DNA of 64,000 nt from Roseobacter fucihabitans (GTDB lineage Bacteria; Pseudomonadota; Alphaproteobacteria; Rhodobacterales; Rhodobacteraceae). The stretch covers positions 2,634,501 through 2,698,500 of the forward strand of contig NZ_CP143423.1 of NCBI RefSeq assembly GCF_014337925.2, written 5' to 3'. How positions within the stretch are numbered: the first letter of the stretch is position 1; each line of letters starts with the position of its first letter. Both the position numbers and the translations under genes were made by a program. This document shows, piece after piece, positions 47,353 to 56,131 of this stretch. Below the pieces are notes generated by a model. That model was not told the origin of the DNA. It did no database searches and saw only the letters and a list, made by a program, of their open reading frames with translations.

Positions 47353-50010
47353 TCAGACGAGCCGTGGGTTCGGCTTGTCGCCGTCAATGTCATATTTGAT
47401 AAGCGCTGCTTGCATTTCGGCCTTGGTAATGGCCCCGGCCTCAAACAGCTCACTCATCGCGGCGGCCGCGATATGGTTTGCGTCCACCTCAAAGAAACGA
47501 CGCAGGTTGACGCGACTGTCAGAACGCCCAAAACCATCAGTGCCCAGAACGGTATACCTGTTGGGAACAAAGGCGCGGATCTGTTCGGCGTAATTCTTCA
47601 TGTAATCCGTCGCTGCGATAACCGGACCTTTGGCGCGGCTCAGCAATTCAGTCACATAAGGCACTTGTTTATCAGACAGCGGACTGAGCCGGTTGTGGCG
47701 CGCCGTATCCTGACCCTCACGGGCCAGCTCGTTGAAGCTGGTGGCCGACCAGATGTCGGAAGTGACACCAAAATCCTCTTTCAACATGCGTGCCGCTTCA
47801 ATCGCTTGAACCAATATCGTGCCAGACCCCATCAGGTTGACGTGCTTTTTGCCGGGCCTTTTGGTCTGAGACATGCGGTAAAGGCCCTTGATGATGCCCT
47901 CTTCGACCCCCATCGGCATATCCGGGTGGCTGTAGTTTTCATTCATCAGAGTGATGTAGAAACTGATGTCTTCCTGATCGACGAACATCCTTTGCAGCCC
48001 GTTGTGCAGGATGACGGCCAACTCATAGCTAAATGTCGGATCATAGGTCACACAGTTGGGAATGGTGGCGGCCAGGATATGGCTGTGGCCGTCCTCATGC
48101 TGCAACCCTTCGCCGTTGAGCGTTGTGCGTCCCGCCGTGGCCCCCAAAAGGAACCCGCGTGCCCGGCTGTCACCCGCCGCCCAGGCCAGATCACCTACGC
48201 GTTGATGCCCGAACATCGAATAATAGATGTAGAACGGGATCATCGGCACACCATGGTTGGAATAAGACGTCGCCGCCGCGATCCAATCGGCCATGGCACC
48301 GGCCTCATTGATGCCTTCCTGCAAGACCTGCCCATCGATGGTCTCTTTGTAAAACATCATCTGATCGGCGTCTTCGGGCGTGTAGTTCTGCCCCAGCGGA
48401 TTGTAGATGCCCGCCGAGCGGAACAACCCCTCCATCCCGAAGGTCCGGGATTCATCGGGGACAATTGGCACCACGAATTTTCCGATCTTTTTGTCCCGCA
48501 GCAGGGTCGTCAAAATGCGCACATAGGCCATTGTCGTCGAAATTTCGCGATCCCCGGTGCCCTTCAGCTGCGCTTGGAAATTGGACAGGGGTGGTATTTC
48601 CAGTTTGGGTGCATCCCGCCATTCACGTTTGGGGAATGGGCCGCCAAGGGCGCTACGGCGATCCGCCAGATAGGCTTTTTGCGCGTTGTTCAAGGATACA
48701 AACGGTGCCTTTGGCAGGTCCTCATCCGACACTGGAATCTTGAACCGGTCGCGGAAATCACGCAGCTGGTTATCGGCAAATTTCTTGGCCGAATGAGTGG
48801 TATTCTGACCCTCACCCGCCGTGCCCATACCGTAACCTTTGACCGTCTTGATCAGCAAGCAGGTCGGCTGCCCCTTGGTGTCGCTGGCCGCTTTGAACGC
48901 GGTGTATACCTTTTGCGGATCATGGCCGCCCCGACGCAACGCCCAGATTTGATCGTCTGACCAGTCGGCAACCAGTGCCGCTGTTTCTGGATATTTGCCA
49001 AAGAAATGCTTGCGGATATAGGCGCCGTCCTTGGATTTGAACGTCTGGTAATCACCGTCAACGGTTTCATCCATCAATTGTTTCAATCGCCCGGTGGCGT
49101 CATTTTCCAGCAGATTATCCCAGCCTTTGCCCCACAAAAGCTTGATCACATTCCAGCCTGCACCGCGAAAATCGCCCTCAAGCTCTTGCACGATCTTGCC
49201 GTTTCCGCGCACGGGTCCATCGAGACGTTGCAGGTTGCAATTGACCACAAAGATCAGATTATCCAGCCCTTCGCGGGCCGCCAGGTCAATTGCGCCACGC
49301 GATTCTGGCTCGTCCATTTCACCGTCGCCGAGGAAAGCCCAGACCTTGCGATCGTCCATGTCGATATGGCCCCGGTTGTGCATGTATTTCATGAACCGCG
49401 CCTGATAGATCGCCATCAGCGGGCCAAGCCCCATCGAGACCGTCGGGAATTGCCAGTAATCCGGCATCAGCCAGGGGTGCGGATAGGATGACAACCCGCC
49501 ACCATCGACCTCAGAGCGGAAGCTCTCCATCTGTTCCTGCGTCAGGCGCCCTTCCATGAAGGACCGCGCATAGATGCCCGGAATCACGTGACCCTGAAAG
49601 AACACCAGATCGCCACCGTGGATCGCTGATTTAGAGCGCCAGAAGTGGTTCAACCCGATGTCATACATGACCGCTGAGGAGGCAAATGAGGCGATGTGCC
49701 CCCCGTATTCACTGCTTTCCTTGTTGCGCTGCACAACTGTCGCCATCGCGTTCCAGCGGTTGATGGTCCGAATGCGCCATTCCATTTCCAGATCGCCAGG
49801 TATCTCAAGCTCATCGTCCGCAGGGATCGTATTCTGATAGGGTGTCGTGGCGGAAAACGGCAGTGTTGCTCCAGCGGCACGGGCCTGCTGCACAGCCTTA
49901 TCCAGCAGATAATGGGCGCGGTTCGCCCCATCTTTTTCAATAACGTCCTGAACGGCCTCCTGCCATTCCTGCGATTCCAGGGGGTCTATATCGGTGTTTT
50001 GAATGATCAT
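47353..50010 (-). CDS. aceE: Pyruvate dehydrogenase E1, homodimeric type
   Basis: An 885-residue thiamine-diphosphate enzyme that decarboxylates pyruvate. Motifs: AFLGDGEMDEPESRGAI (ThDP-Mg site), GGDLVFFQGHVIPGIYARSF, YGMGTAGEGQNTTHSAKK and ATSYSNHGVPMIPFYIYY. I chose the ATG at 50010 (MIIQNTDIDPLESQEWQEA) with GAGGAAG upstream; the frame is open far upstream through the thiolase gene in another frame. Alphaproteobacteria usually have the alpha/beta E1, so this AceE type is probably a second, acquired PDH. Confidence 0.95.
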   Translation of the reverse strand: MIIQNTDIDPLESQEWQEAVQDVIEKDGANRAHYLLDKAVQQARAAGATLPFSATTPYQNTIPADDELEIPGDLEMEWRIRTINRWNAMATVVQRNKESSEYGGHIASFASSAVMYDIGLNHFWRSKSAIHGGDLVFFQGHVIPGIYARSFMEGRLTQEQMESFRSEVDGGGLSSYPHPWLMPDYWQFPTVSMGLGPLMAIYQARFMKYMHNRGHIDMDDRKVWAFLGDGEMDEPESRGAIDLAAREGLDNLIFVVNCNLQRLDGPVRGNGKIVQELEGDFRGAGWNVIKLLWGKGWDNLLENDATGRLKQLMDETVDGDYQTFKSKDGAYIRKHFFGKYPETAALVADWSDDQIWALRRGGHDPQKVYTAFKAASDTKGQPTCLLIKTVKGYGMGTAGEGQNTTHSAKKFADNQLRDFRDRFKIPVSDEDLPKAPFVSLNNAQKAYLADRRSALGGPFPKREWRDAPKLEIPPLSNFQAQLKGTGDREISTTMAYVRILTTLLRDKKIGKFVVPIVPDESRTFGMEGLFRSAGIYNPLGQNYTPEDADQMMFYKETIDGQVLQEGINEAGAMADWIAAATSYSNHGVPMIPFYIYYSMFGHQRVGDLAWAAGDSRARGFLLGATAGRTTLNGEGLQHEDGHSHILAATIPNCVTYDPTFSYELAVILHNGLQRMFVDQEDISFYITLMNENYSHPDMPMGVEEGIIKGLYRMSQTKRPGKKHVNLMGSGTILVQAIEAARMLKEDFGVTSDIWSATSFNELAREGQDTARHNRLSPLSDKQVPYVTELLSRAKGPVIAATDYMKNYAEQIRAFVPNRYTVLGTDGFGRSDSRVNLRRFFEVDANHIAAAAMSELFEAGAITKAEMQAALIKYDIDGDKPNPRLV

Positions 50011-50020
50011 AGTTTCTTCC

Positions 50021-51115
50021 TCACACAAAGAATTGGGTGCCATTGGCGCGGAGTGTGGAGCTCTTGTTAAAGCCCGCATCATCAGACGCGCGCAAAGCCA
50101 TGCAGCGCGCGATTTCTTCAGGTTCTCCCAAGCGAGCGGCAGGTATTTCCGCGATGATGCTCTCGCGGATTTTCTCGGGCACGACCAACACCATGTCGGT
50201 GCCAATGTCGCCAGAGCAGATCGCATTGGCTGTGGCATAAATTGGACCAACGCCCATGATCGACGGATCGAGGCCCGCCGTGGCGTAGGATGCGATGCGC
50301 GCAAGAGGTTCGATCCCACGTTTTTCTGCATCATCCGCATGCATCAACAGCCCTGCAGCGGCACCATCATTCAGCCCAGAAGCGTTCGCAGCGGTTACCG
50401 AGCCCTGCTTGGCAAAGGCAGGGCACCGTTTTTCAAGGGCACCGATAGTTGCCCCGTGGCGGTTATATTCGTCCTGCTCGACGACAATGTCGCCCTTGTG
50501 GGTCTTCACCGCAAAGGACGCAATTCCATCGTCAAACCTGCCCGCCTTTTGCGCCGCTTCGGCCTTGTTCTGTGACGCTACGGCAAAGGCGTCCTGATCT
50601 TCACGGCTGATCTGCCAATGGTTTGCAACGTTCTCTGCGGTCTGGCCCATGTGATAGCCATTAAAGGCATCCCACAACCCGTCCGAAATCATGGTATCGA
50701 CCAGTTTCAAATCGCCCATCTGCTGGTCGGCACGCATGTTTTGCGCATTGGGAGACAATATCATGTTTTCCTGACCCCCGGCGGCTACGACCTGGGCATC
50801 ACCCAGCTGGATATGCTGGGCATCCAAGGCAACGGCGCACAGGCCCAAGCCGCAGACCTGATTGATCGAGCATGCGGAACTTTCTTGCGGCAACCCTGCT
50901 TTGATATGGGCCTGACGGGCCGGGTTTTGCCCTTGGGCAGCGGTCAAGATCTGACCCAGAATGGTCTCGGATACCTTGCTATTTTCGATCCCCGCGCGCG
51001 CCACCACGGCCTCCAGAACGGCCGCACCCAGATCATGCGCCGGCGTCGTGGCAAACCCGCCCCCAAAGGAGCCCACGGCGGTTCGGGCGGCGGATGCGAT
51101 TACAACATGTGTCAT
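50021..51115 (-). CDS. Chimeric acetyl-CoA acetyltransferase/acetoacetyl-CoA reductase fragment (PhaA-PhaB fusion)
   Basis: 364 residues. Residues 1-295 are an ordinary PhaA/AtoB thiolase: ASAARTAVGSFGGG, the nucleophile region SINQVCGLGLCAVAL, and AGLDPSIMGVGPIYAT. At about base 50230 it turns, in frame, into the C-terminal 69 residues of a PhaB-type SDR reductase (NAICSGDIGTDMV, RESIIAEIPAARLGEPEEIA, ANGTQFFV). The thiolase loses its NEAFA, GGAIALGHP and CIGGG motifs, hence the catalytic His and second Cys; the reductase loses its cofactor loop and active site. Neither activity is expected. It lies 25 bp after dld and 10 bp before aceE, with translational continuity preserved. Confidence 0.88.
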   Translation of the reverse strand: MTHVVIASAARTAVGSFGGGFATTPAHDLGAAVLEAVVARAGIENSKVSETILGQILTAAQGQNPARQAHIKAGLPQESSACSINQVCGLGLCAVALDAQHIQLGDAQVVAAGGQENMILSPNAQNMRADQQMGDLKLVDTMISDGLWDAFNGYHMGQTAENVANHWQISREDQDAFAVASQNKAEAAQKAGRFDDGIASFAVKTHKGDIVVEQDEYNRHGATIGALEKRCPAFAKQGSVTAANASGLNDGAAAGLLMHADDAEKRGIEPLARIASYATAGLDPSIMGVGPIYATANAICSGDIGTDMVLVVPEKIRESIIAEIPAARLGEPEEIARCMALRASDDAGFNKSSTLRANGTQFFV

Positions 51116-51140
51116 GGGACGTGCCTTTCTGGCCTGTAGG

Positions 51141-52823
51141 TCAGGCATAGTTCTTTTTCTTGGACATTTTGCCGATGCCCGGATTCATCGAATTTGTTGG
51201 ATCAACCGATTTATAGAACGCCGCCAGATCGGGCTTGGCCTTATACAGATGCCCGACGTTGTGTTCAGCCGGGTATTCGGCACCGCGTTTTTCCAGCAGA
51301 TCCAGCATCTGCGCCTTGATCGCTTTGACGTCCGCGCCTTTGCGCAGGATGTAATCCTGATGCAGGACGTGGCACATGAAATGCCCGTAGTAGAGACGGT
51401 GGACGATTTGATCACCAATCTTAGCGGGCAGCTTTTCAAACCAGTCGCGATCGTTTCGTCTCAGCGCGATATCGAGCGCAAGAATGTCCTCGACGTCCTG
51501 CGCGTGCACGTTCTGATACCGAATGGCCGCACCTGCGGCTGCAAAACGATGAAGCCCCGCCAGTTTGCCTTCGCGCTGGGTGCAGGCAAAAAAATCCGCC
51601 TCGCTGTCAGCAAAGGCGCTGTGCAGGAAGGCATCGGTTTCAGCAATGCCGCCGTCTCGTGTTTTGATGATCAGGTGATGTTCAAACCGATCCCGGAATG
51701 CCATCATCTTATCGGGCAGAATTTTGGGCCAAGCACCACTCAGCACCTGCATGAATTTATCGGTAAATCCGCGCAACAGAGGGATTTTATTCAGTCGCGC
51801 ATCCACAGCCCCCTTGATCGCAAAGAACATCGGCAAACGCGCGGTGCCCAGCTTGTCGATCATGACCATCGTATCTTTGCCGTATTTGGTTGTGATATCG
51901 AATACATCGCGGTGCATATATTCAGCGCTGACAGGCAGCGTCTCAAATTCGGCCAGCATGTGGCGGCGTAACATTGTCAGATCGGCGGGATCGTTGGTGC
52001 CGACATAAAACACCTGTTCGCGATCATTCTTGGGGTAGGTATCAAGGCGCACGGCGAAAACCGCAAGTTTACCCGCGCAGCCCGCAGTCTCGTGCAGACA
52101 ACGCGTGTCACTGTTAAAGCGCGCAGGCGTATCCGCCTCAACCGCCCGCACAATCCGCGTGTAATCCGTATCAGAGGCCTTTTTATTGCTGTCCTCGAAA
52201 TCCGCGTCGCTAAATCTTCCCGCCTGAACACGGCGCAGGATGTCTTCGGGATCGTCGCCCAAGGACAGCCCGAGATGATTAACGAGGCGCAATGCACCTG
52301 TCGCGTCAATCTGCGCAAAGAGCGACAGTTCCGTGTAAGAGGGCCCGCGTTCAATCAAAGAGCCGCCCGAATTATTGCACACGCCCCCCACAACGGATGC
52401 GCCGATACAGGAGGACCCAATCACGGAATGAGGCTGCCGTCCCAGCGGGTCGAGCAGCTTTTCCAGTGCAAACAAGGTGGACCCCGGAAGGGCGAGCACC
52501 TGCGCCCCCCCTTTGAGCAAATGCAGCCCATCCATGCGCCGCGTGTTGATCAGCACCACATCGCGCTCATAGCTGCCGCTGGGCGTACTCCCTTCGGTCA
52601 GCCCCGTATTGGCGGCCTGCATGATGATGATCTTATCCGCCGCCACACAGGTTTGCAGAACACGCCATTGCTCCACCAGATCGCCCGGCTGCACCACGCA
52701 TAGCGCATCCCCCTGCCCCGAACGCCATCCCTTGCGGAAACGTTCTGTTTTCTTTTGCCCGGTCAGCACGTGTCGTTTGCCGACAATCTGACGCAGGCTG
52801 TTTAGAATGTCATGATCGGTGAT
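51141..52823 (-). CDS. dld: Quinone-dependent D-lactate dehydrogenase
   Basis: A 560-residue FAD-binding membrane-associated enzyme that oxidises D-lactate to pyruvate. It parallels E. coli Dld throughout: GWRSGQGDALCVV, MQAANTGLTEGSTPSGSY, PHSVIGSSCIGASVVGGVCN, MIDKLGTARLPMFF, HRFAAAGAAIRYQNVHAQDV and DPTNSMNPGIGKMSKKKNY. Homology begins at TDHDILNSL, just after an ATC codon (52821-52823) that has GGGAGG seven bases upstream. No ATG, GTG or TTG fits that Shine-Dalgarno; the open frame reaches 52898 (TTG). Start therefore unusual. Divergent from the GntR gene. Confidence 0.9.
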   Translation of the reverse strand: MTDHDILNSLRQIVGKRHVLTGQKKTERFRKGWRSGQGDALCVVQPGDLVEQWRVLQTCVAADKIIIMQAANTGLTEGSTPSGSYERDVVLINTRRMDGLHLLKGGAQVLALPGSTLFALEKLLDPLGRQPHSVIGSSCIGASVVGGVCNNSGGSLIERGPSYTELSLFAQIDATGALRLVNHLGLSLGDDPEDILRRVQAGRFSDADFEDSNKKASDTDYTRIVRAVEADTPARFNSDTRCLHETAGCAGKLAVFAVRLDTYPKNDREQVFYVGTNDPADLTMLRRHMLAEFETLPVSAEYMHRDVFDITTKYGKDTMVMIDKLGTARLPMFFAIKGAVDARLNKIPLLRGFTDKFMQVLSGAWPKILPDKMMAFRDRFEHHLIIKTRDGGIAETDAFLHSAFADSEADFFACTQREGKLAGLHRFAAAGAAIRYQNVHAQDVEDILALDIALRRNDRDWFEKLPAKIGDQIVHRLYYGHFMCHVLHQDYILRKGADVKAIKAQMLDLLEKRGAEYPAEHNVGHLYKAKPDLAAFYKSVDPTNSMNPGIGKMSKKKNYA

Positions 52824-52986
52824 TGTCTTTCCTCCCGGTTTCGTCTGGGGCACTTGCGTTGAGCGTGGCACCCGCGGGATCAGCCTCCCAAAGCGCAATT
52901 CGGTCTACGGGTTGATTTCCATGAGAAAGAGGTAAATATTGTTGACCATGGCTGTCGGCCCAACCCTGTAAAACAACGGTAAATTT

Positions 52987-53799
52987 ATGCCCAAAACTGC
53001 AATACTCGATCCGGTCGACCACGACTCCGTGTCTGAAGCGGTGATTGCCCAGATCGAAGATGTCATCATCGCCGGCGTCCTCAAGAGCGGACAAAAACTC
53101 CCCTCTGAACGCGAGCTTGCCCAGCAGACGGGCGTCTCCCGACCAAAGATCCGGGCCGCGATCCAGACGCTCGAAGATCGTGGGCTGTTGACGGTCAAGC
53201 ACGGAGAGGGGACGTTCGTTGCTTCGCTGACCGGCACGGCCTTGTCGCCCGCCATGATCGATCTTTTTGCGCGCCGCCCCCAGGCGTTTGGCGACTACCT
53301 TGAATTTCGCAGAGAGGTCGAAGGTTTCGCAGCCTTCACCGCCGCGCAACGTGCAACCACCGAGGACCTTGCTATCATTCAACAAATTCTGGATGAAATG
53401 GCGGATGCCACTGTCGCTTTCGACGCCGCGCATGAATTGAAGCTTGATGTCCAGTTTCATGGGGCGGTCGTGGATGCCACACATAACGCGATGCTGGTGC
53501 ACACGATGGCGTCGATCTACGAGCTTCTGGCGCGCGGGGTGTTTCTGGGTCGTAACATGGAATATCTCGACACCACCCGCCGCGCCGTTCTTTTGGAGCA
53601 GCACCAGGCGATTGGGCTTGCGATTTTGGACCGCGATGCCCAGGCGGCGGCGGCGGCAGCCGAAGAGCATATCAATTTTGTCGAACTTTCTTACCGGGAA
53701 GCGAACAGCCTGGAACGGCGCACAGATATGGCGCGCAAACGAAGAAGCCTGTTTACCACCCAGCGACCGATGAAAACGCGATCGCGCCCGCCGTCCTGA
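52987..53799 (+). CDS. GntR/FadR-family regulator (LldR/PdhR-like)
   Basis: A 270-residue repressor: N-terminal winged helix (KLPSERELAQQTGVSRPKIR; GLLTVKHGEGTFVAS) and a C-terminal FCD ligand domain (YLEFRREVEGFAAFTAAQRA; FHGAVVDATHNAML; AVLLEQHQAIGLAIL). LldR and PdhR of this subfamily sense lactate and pyruvate. It is divergent from dld across about 160 bp and so is the likely regulator of the lactate-PDH operon. GGTAAA motifs at 52930 and 52978 lie in this interval. Basic C-terminal tail. Confidence 0.9.
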   Translation: MPKTAILDPVDHDSVSEAVIAQIEDVIIAGVLKSGQKLPSERELAQQTGVSRPKIRAAIQTLEDRGLLTVKHGEGTFVASLTGTALSPAMIDLFARRPQAFGDYLEFRREVEGFAAFTAAQRATTEDLAIIQQILDEMADATVAFDAAHELKLDVQFHGAVVDATHNAMLVHTMASIYELLARGVFLGRNMEYLDTTRRAVLLEQHQAIGLAILDRDAQAAAAAAEEHINFVELSYREANSLERRTDMARKRRSLFTTQRPMKTRSRPPS

Positions 53800-53969
53800 G
53801 GCCCGCCCGATCAACGCGCCGCACACCGCATCCGCGGCGTGACGAGAGTCACTCAATGTCCTCATCGTCTGTACCTCCCCGCACAAGTTGTGAGTTTGGG
53901 CAGCATTTGTGATTGTGGCGTTCGAGTCTCTGATCATAATCAGAAAAAACTCATTAAAACATTTTGCAT

Positions 53970-54620
53970 TTAATCTGAGGCGTATCCGGCAGCTTTGAGG
54001 AGGTTCCGGCATTCGCTTGGATCAAACAGATCACAAATGTCGCCGAGGGCCTGGAAGTTTGTATCAAACGTTTTTGGCCCGATCCGTCTCAGATGGGCTT
54101 TGAGCTTTGAGAAAGCCATCTCGATCATTGGCCGTCAGGGTATTGCGCAGCAATGTCCCGAGAAGCAATAAAGTGTGGCTCCTGGCGCATGCGCGGCTGG
54201 CGGTGGTTGATCCACCCCCGCCTTGCCCTGCGCAGGGCAGGCCGATTACGTTCCCGTGCGATAAGTCCTTTTTTCATATAAGAACCCGGCGCGTACCAAG
54301 GCGCGGTGAATTGATGAGAGGTGAACAGATACGCCAGACGTGTCTTCCAGCGCGCCGGATAGTTCATGCAATGTTATGTCTGGTTCGGCACGGATAACCC
54401 CGATTAAGAAATCCTTATACGGTGCCAGCTGGCCAAATCGGCCCACCGGCCTGCCCTGTGGTCTGGGCGTGACGTCGCGCCGCTCTCGTTTGTCCGCAGC
54501 ATAACGCACCCCCGTTGCCGCACTGACACCAAAAATACGCCCTGCTGCACGACAAAAGATCCCAGCAGCAACATACCCGCAAATCCGGTGCCGAAGATCT
54601 AAAGAAAGAGGTTTGCCCAT
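53970..54620 (-). pseudogene. IS630-family transposase, frame-broken and missing its catalytic centre
   Basis: Reads MGKPLSLDLRHRICGYVAAG, then HRALVRAGFLYEK. A frame change at a poly-A run near 54272 leads to KKGLIARERNRPALRRARRG and RQPRMRQEP. It then jumps, through the palindromic segment, to [20 protein letters not shown] and [10 protein letters not shown]. The central DDE part, about 150 residues, is absent. Some IS630 elements use programmed frameshifting at poly-A, so that break alone may be natural; the deletion is not. Confidence 0.8.
54130..54170. repeat. Palindromic element, copy 2 (in IS630 copy A)
   Basis: Minus-strand reading: left arm GCTTCTCGGG, hairpin ACATTGC-TGC-GCAATA (core ATTGC/GCAAT), right arm CCCTGACGGCCA. 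The arms align with those of the copies at 19653 and 62052. It sits exactly where about 150 codons of transposase are missing, and matches 61731-61770 over 44 identical bases. Confidence 0.6.
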
Positions 54621-54767
54621 CATCCACCTCCACACTGAAAATGAAGCAGACAAAGACTCCTTTGGGAAACACAAATCAATTCAGATTAAACGCAAACCGC
54701 TTTAAGGTTCTGGACGCTATCTCGCCGTCAGCAAAAAATGTGAGGCGGCACCGGGAAAACCACACTG

Positions 54768-55550
54768 TTACTCAGCCGCAATAGATCCGCCGTTGCTCAA
54801 ATGCGCCAGGGAATGCCAATCCCTGACAACAACGCGGCTTGGCGATAGCAGGCTTATGTAGCCATCAGATTTCAGGCGTGTGAATTGGCGGCTGACGGTC
54901 TCGCTTTCCAACCCGATGTAGTCACCGATCTCGCCGCGCGATATTGGTATGCGGATTTCGCCGCTTGCGTCATTCACCCCCATTCCCCGATCGTTTAATT
55001 CAATCAGCAGTGATGCCAGCCGTTCGATCGGCGATTTGCGACCAAGGGTGACAAGATGCGCCAGTGCCCAACCGATCTCTCTATTCGCGTGGGAACTCAT
55101 ATCAATATTGAATTGACGACTTTCCAGACGGAGCTTTTCGGTTTTTTCAGCACCCAAAACCAAGAGCGCCGCATCTTCTACAACTTCAACTCTGGCAAAC
55201 CATGGTTCCGCCTGCGTCAGAAGGGTGATGAATTCACCCGGAAACCTAAGGCCCACGATCTGGGTCCGACCGTCGCGAAACGACGTTGATAATTTCACCA
55301 TGCCATTCAGGACCGCAATGAGTCCTTGCTGCGCCGAACCCTCGTTGGCGATGATGCTATGCTTGTTTGCGCGCTTTATGTAAGCGCCCTCGGCGCAGAG
55401 TAATGCGTTCAGCGAGCCGCCAAGTATCGCCCCATTCAGCGTCCCGGTGAAAATCCCAGGATCAACGCCGACATCGGCCTCTGTTTGCTGAAGCTTGTGC
55501 GGATATCTGTCATTCACGGTGTCAGGCTCGCTTTTTGACCACACCCACAT
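54768..55550 (-). CDS. Crp/Fnr-family transcriptional regulator
   Basis: A 260-residue regulator: cNMP-type beta-roll (VLNGMVKLSTSFRDGRTQIV, LRFPGEFITLL) and C-terminal helix-turn-helix (ISRGEIGDYIGLESETVSRQ). The cysteine cluster of O2-sensing FNR is not seen, so it is not a classical Fnr; FixK- or other-type sensor is possible. It stands alone, with the IS630 derivative downstream and a large A+T-rich promoter region upstream containing GGTAAA inverted repeats. Confidence 0.88.
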   Translation of the reverse strand: MWVWSKSEPDTVNDRYPHKLQQTEADVGVDPGIFTGTLNGAILGGSLNALLCAEGAYIKRANKHSIIANEGSAQQGLIAVLNGMVKLSTSFRDGRTQIVGLRFPGEFITLLTQAEPWFARVEVVEDAALLVLGAEKTEKLRLESRQFNIDMSSHANREIGWALAHLVTLGRKSPIERLASLLIELNDRGMGVNDASGEIRIPISRGEIGDYIGLESETVSRQFTRLKSDGYISLLSPSRVVVRDWHSLAHLSNGGSIAAE

Positions 55551-56131
55551 GCGGCACTATTATTTACCACCTAACCACCCACCTCCCTTAGATTAACAGT
55601 TGGTTCAGTAGAGGCGCTTGTTTAGAACTCAAATTTATAACTTAGTGGTAAACATTATTTACCTCTAAAGTCAATCATTTTATGCCGCGCCGCAGCAATT
55701 CAATGCGCATTGCTTGATCTTGTTAAGAAAACTTTTTGTGATCAGCGCGTCCAAACCAAAAATGCGCAGGTATATGCGTCAAGACAGGATCACGCTTACG
55801 AATCAAATTTCATCGGACCGCAGGCGCTTTCATCGTGCTCCATAAGCCGTCAGTGACGTGACCCAGATTTGCCGGATCGACGAACCTGACGCGCATCCCA
55901 TAAGCCCGTTGCTCAGTGCGCGCCGTACTCCACGCTCACGGAACTCACCTTCGCGCTCACGACCCGTCTTTCATTACCTTCGGTGTAGCAAACGCAATCA
56001 ATGGAGCGACATCAAAACATGCCAGGTCCACGTCACCTCAAGCCACTCTGCCCGGCACAGTTCGCGTGAAAGAAATTGTAAAATTAGAAAAGCTACTTTA
56101 GGTTGCAAACGTGGGCTATGGAGTAGAGACG
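55551..56131. other. Long intergenic region, divergent promoters
   Basis: About 580 bp between the Crp/Fnr and GH19 genes. The half next to the regulator is A+T-rich and holds TTTACC motifs (55563 and 55643-55667). The other half contains only chance frames. No RNA or mobile element is recognised. Confidence 0.45.
55643..55667. promoter_or_regulatory. Operator-like inverted repeat upstream of Crp/Fnr gene
   Basis: TAG-T-GGTAAA-CATTA-TTTACC-T-CTA: nine of ten mirror positions pair around a 5-base centre. It lies about 95 bp upstream of the regulator ATG; another TTTACC is at 55563. It is a protein-binding-site candidate, possibly for autoregulation. Confidence 0.45.

Larger units (their letters stand above)
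53954..54705 (-). mobile_element. IS630-family element with internal deletion (copy A)
   Basis: Ends TTAAAACATTTTGCATTTAA and TTAAAGCGGTTTGCGTTTAA read inward, both continuing TCTGA, are imperfect inverted repeats. About 750 bp, shorter than a full IS630. The transposase centre is missing and replaced by a palindromic segment at 54130-54170. It stands between the GntR and Crp/Fnr genes. Confidence 0.75.

Noticed and set aside
45730-48960. Very long plus-strand frame (over 1000 codons) across lpdA, aceF and aceE
   Set aside because: Antisense shadow of three well-recognised genes; its translation is His/Arg/Gly-rich with no domain, as GC-rich antisense frames are.
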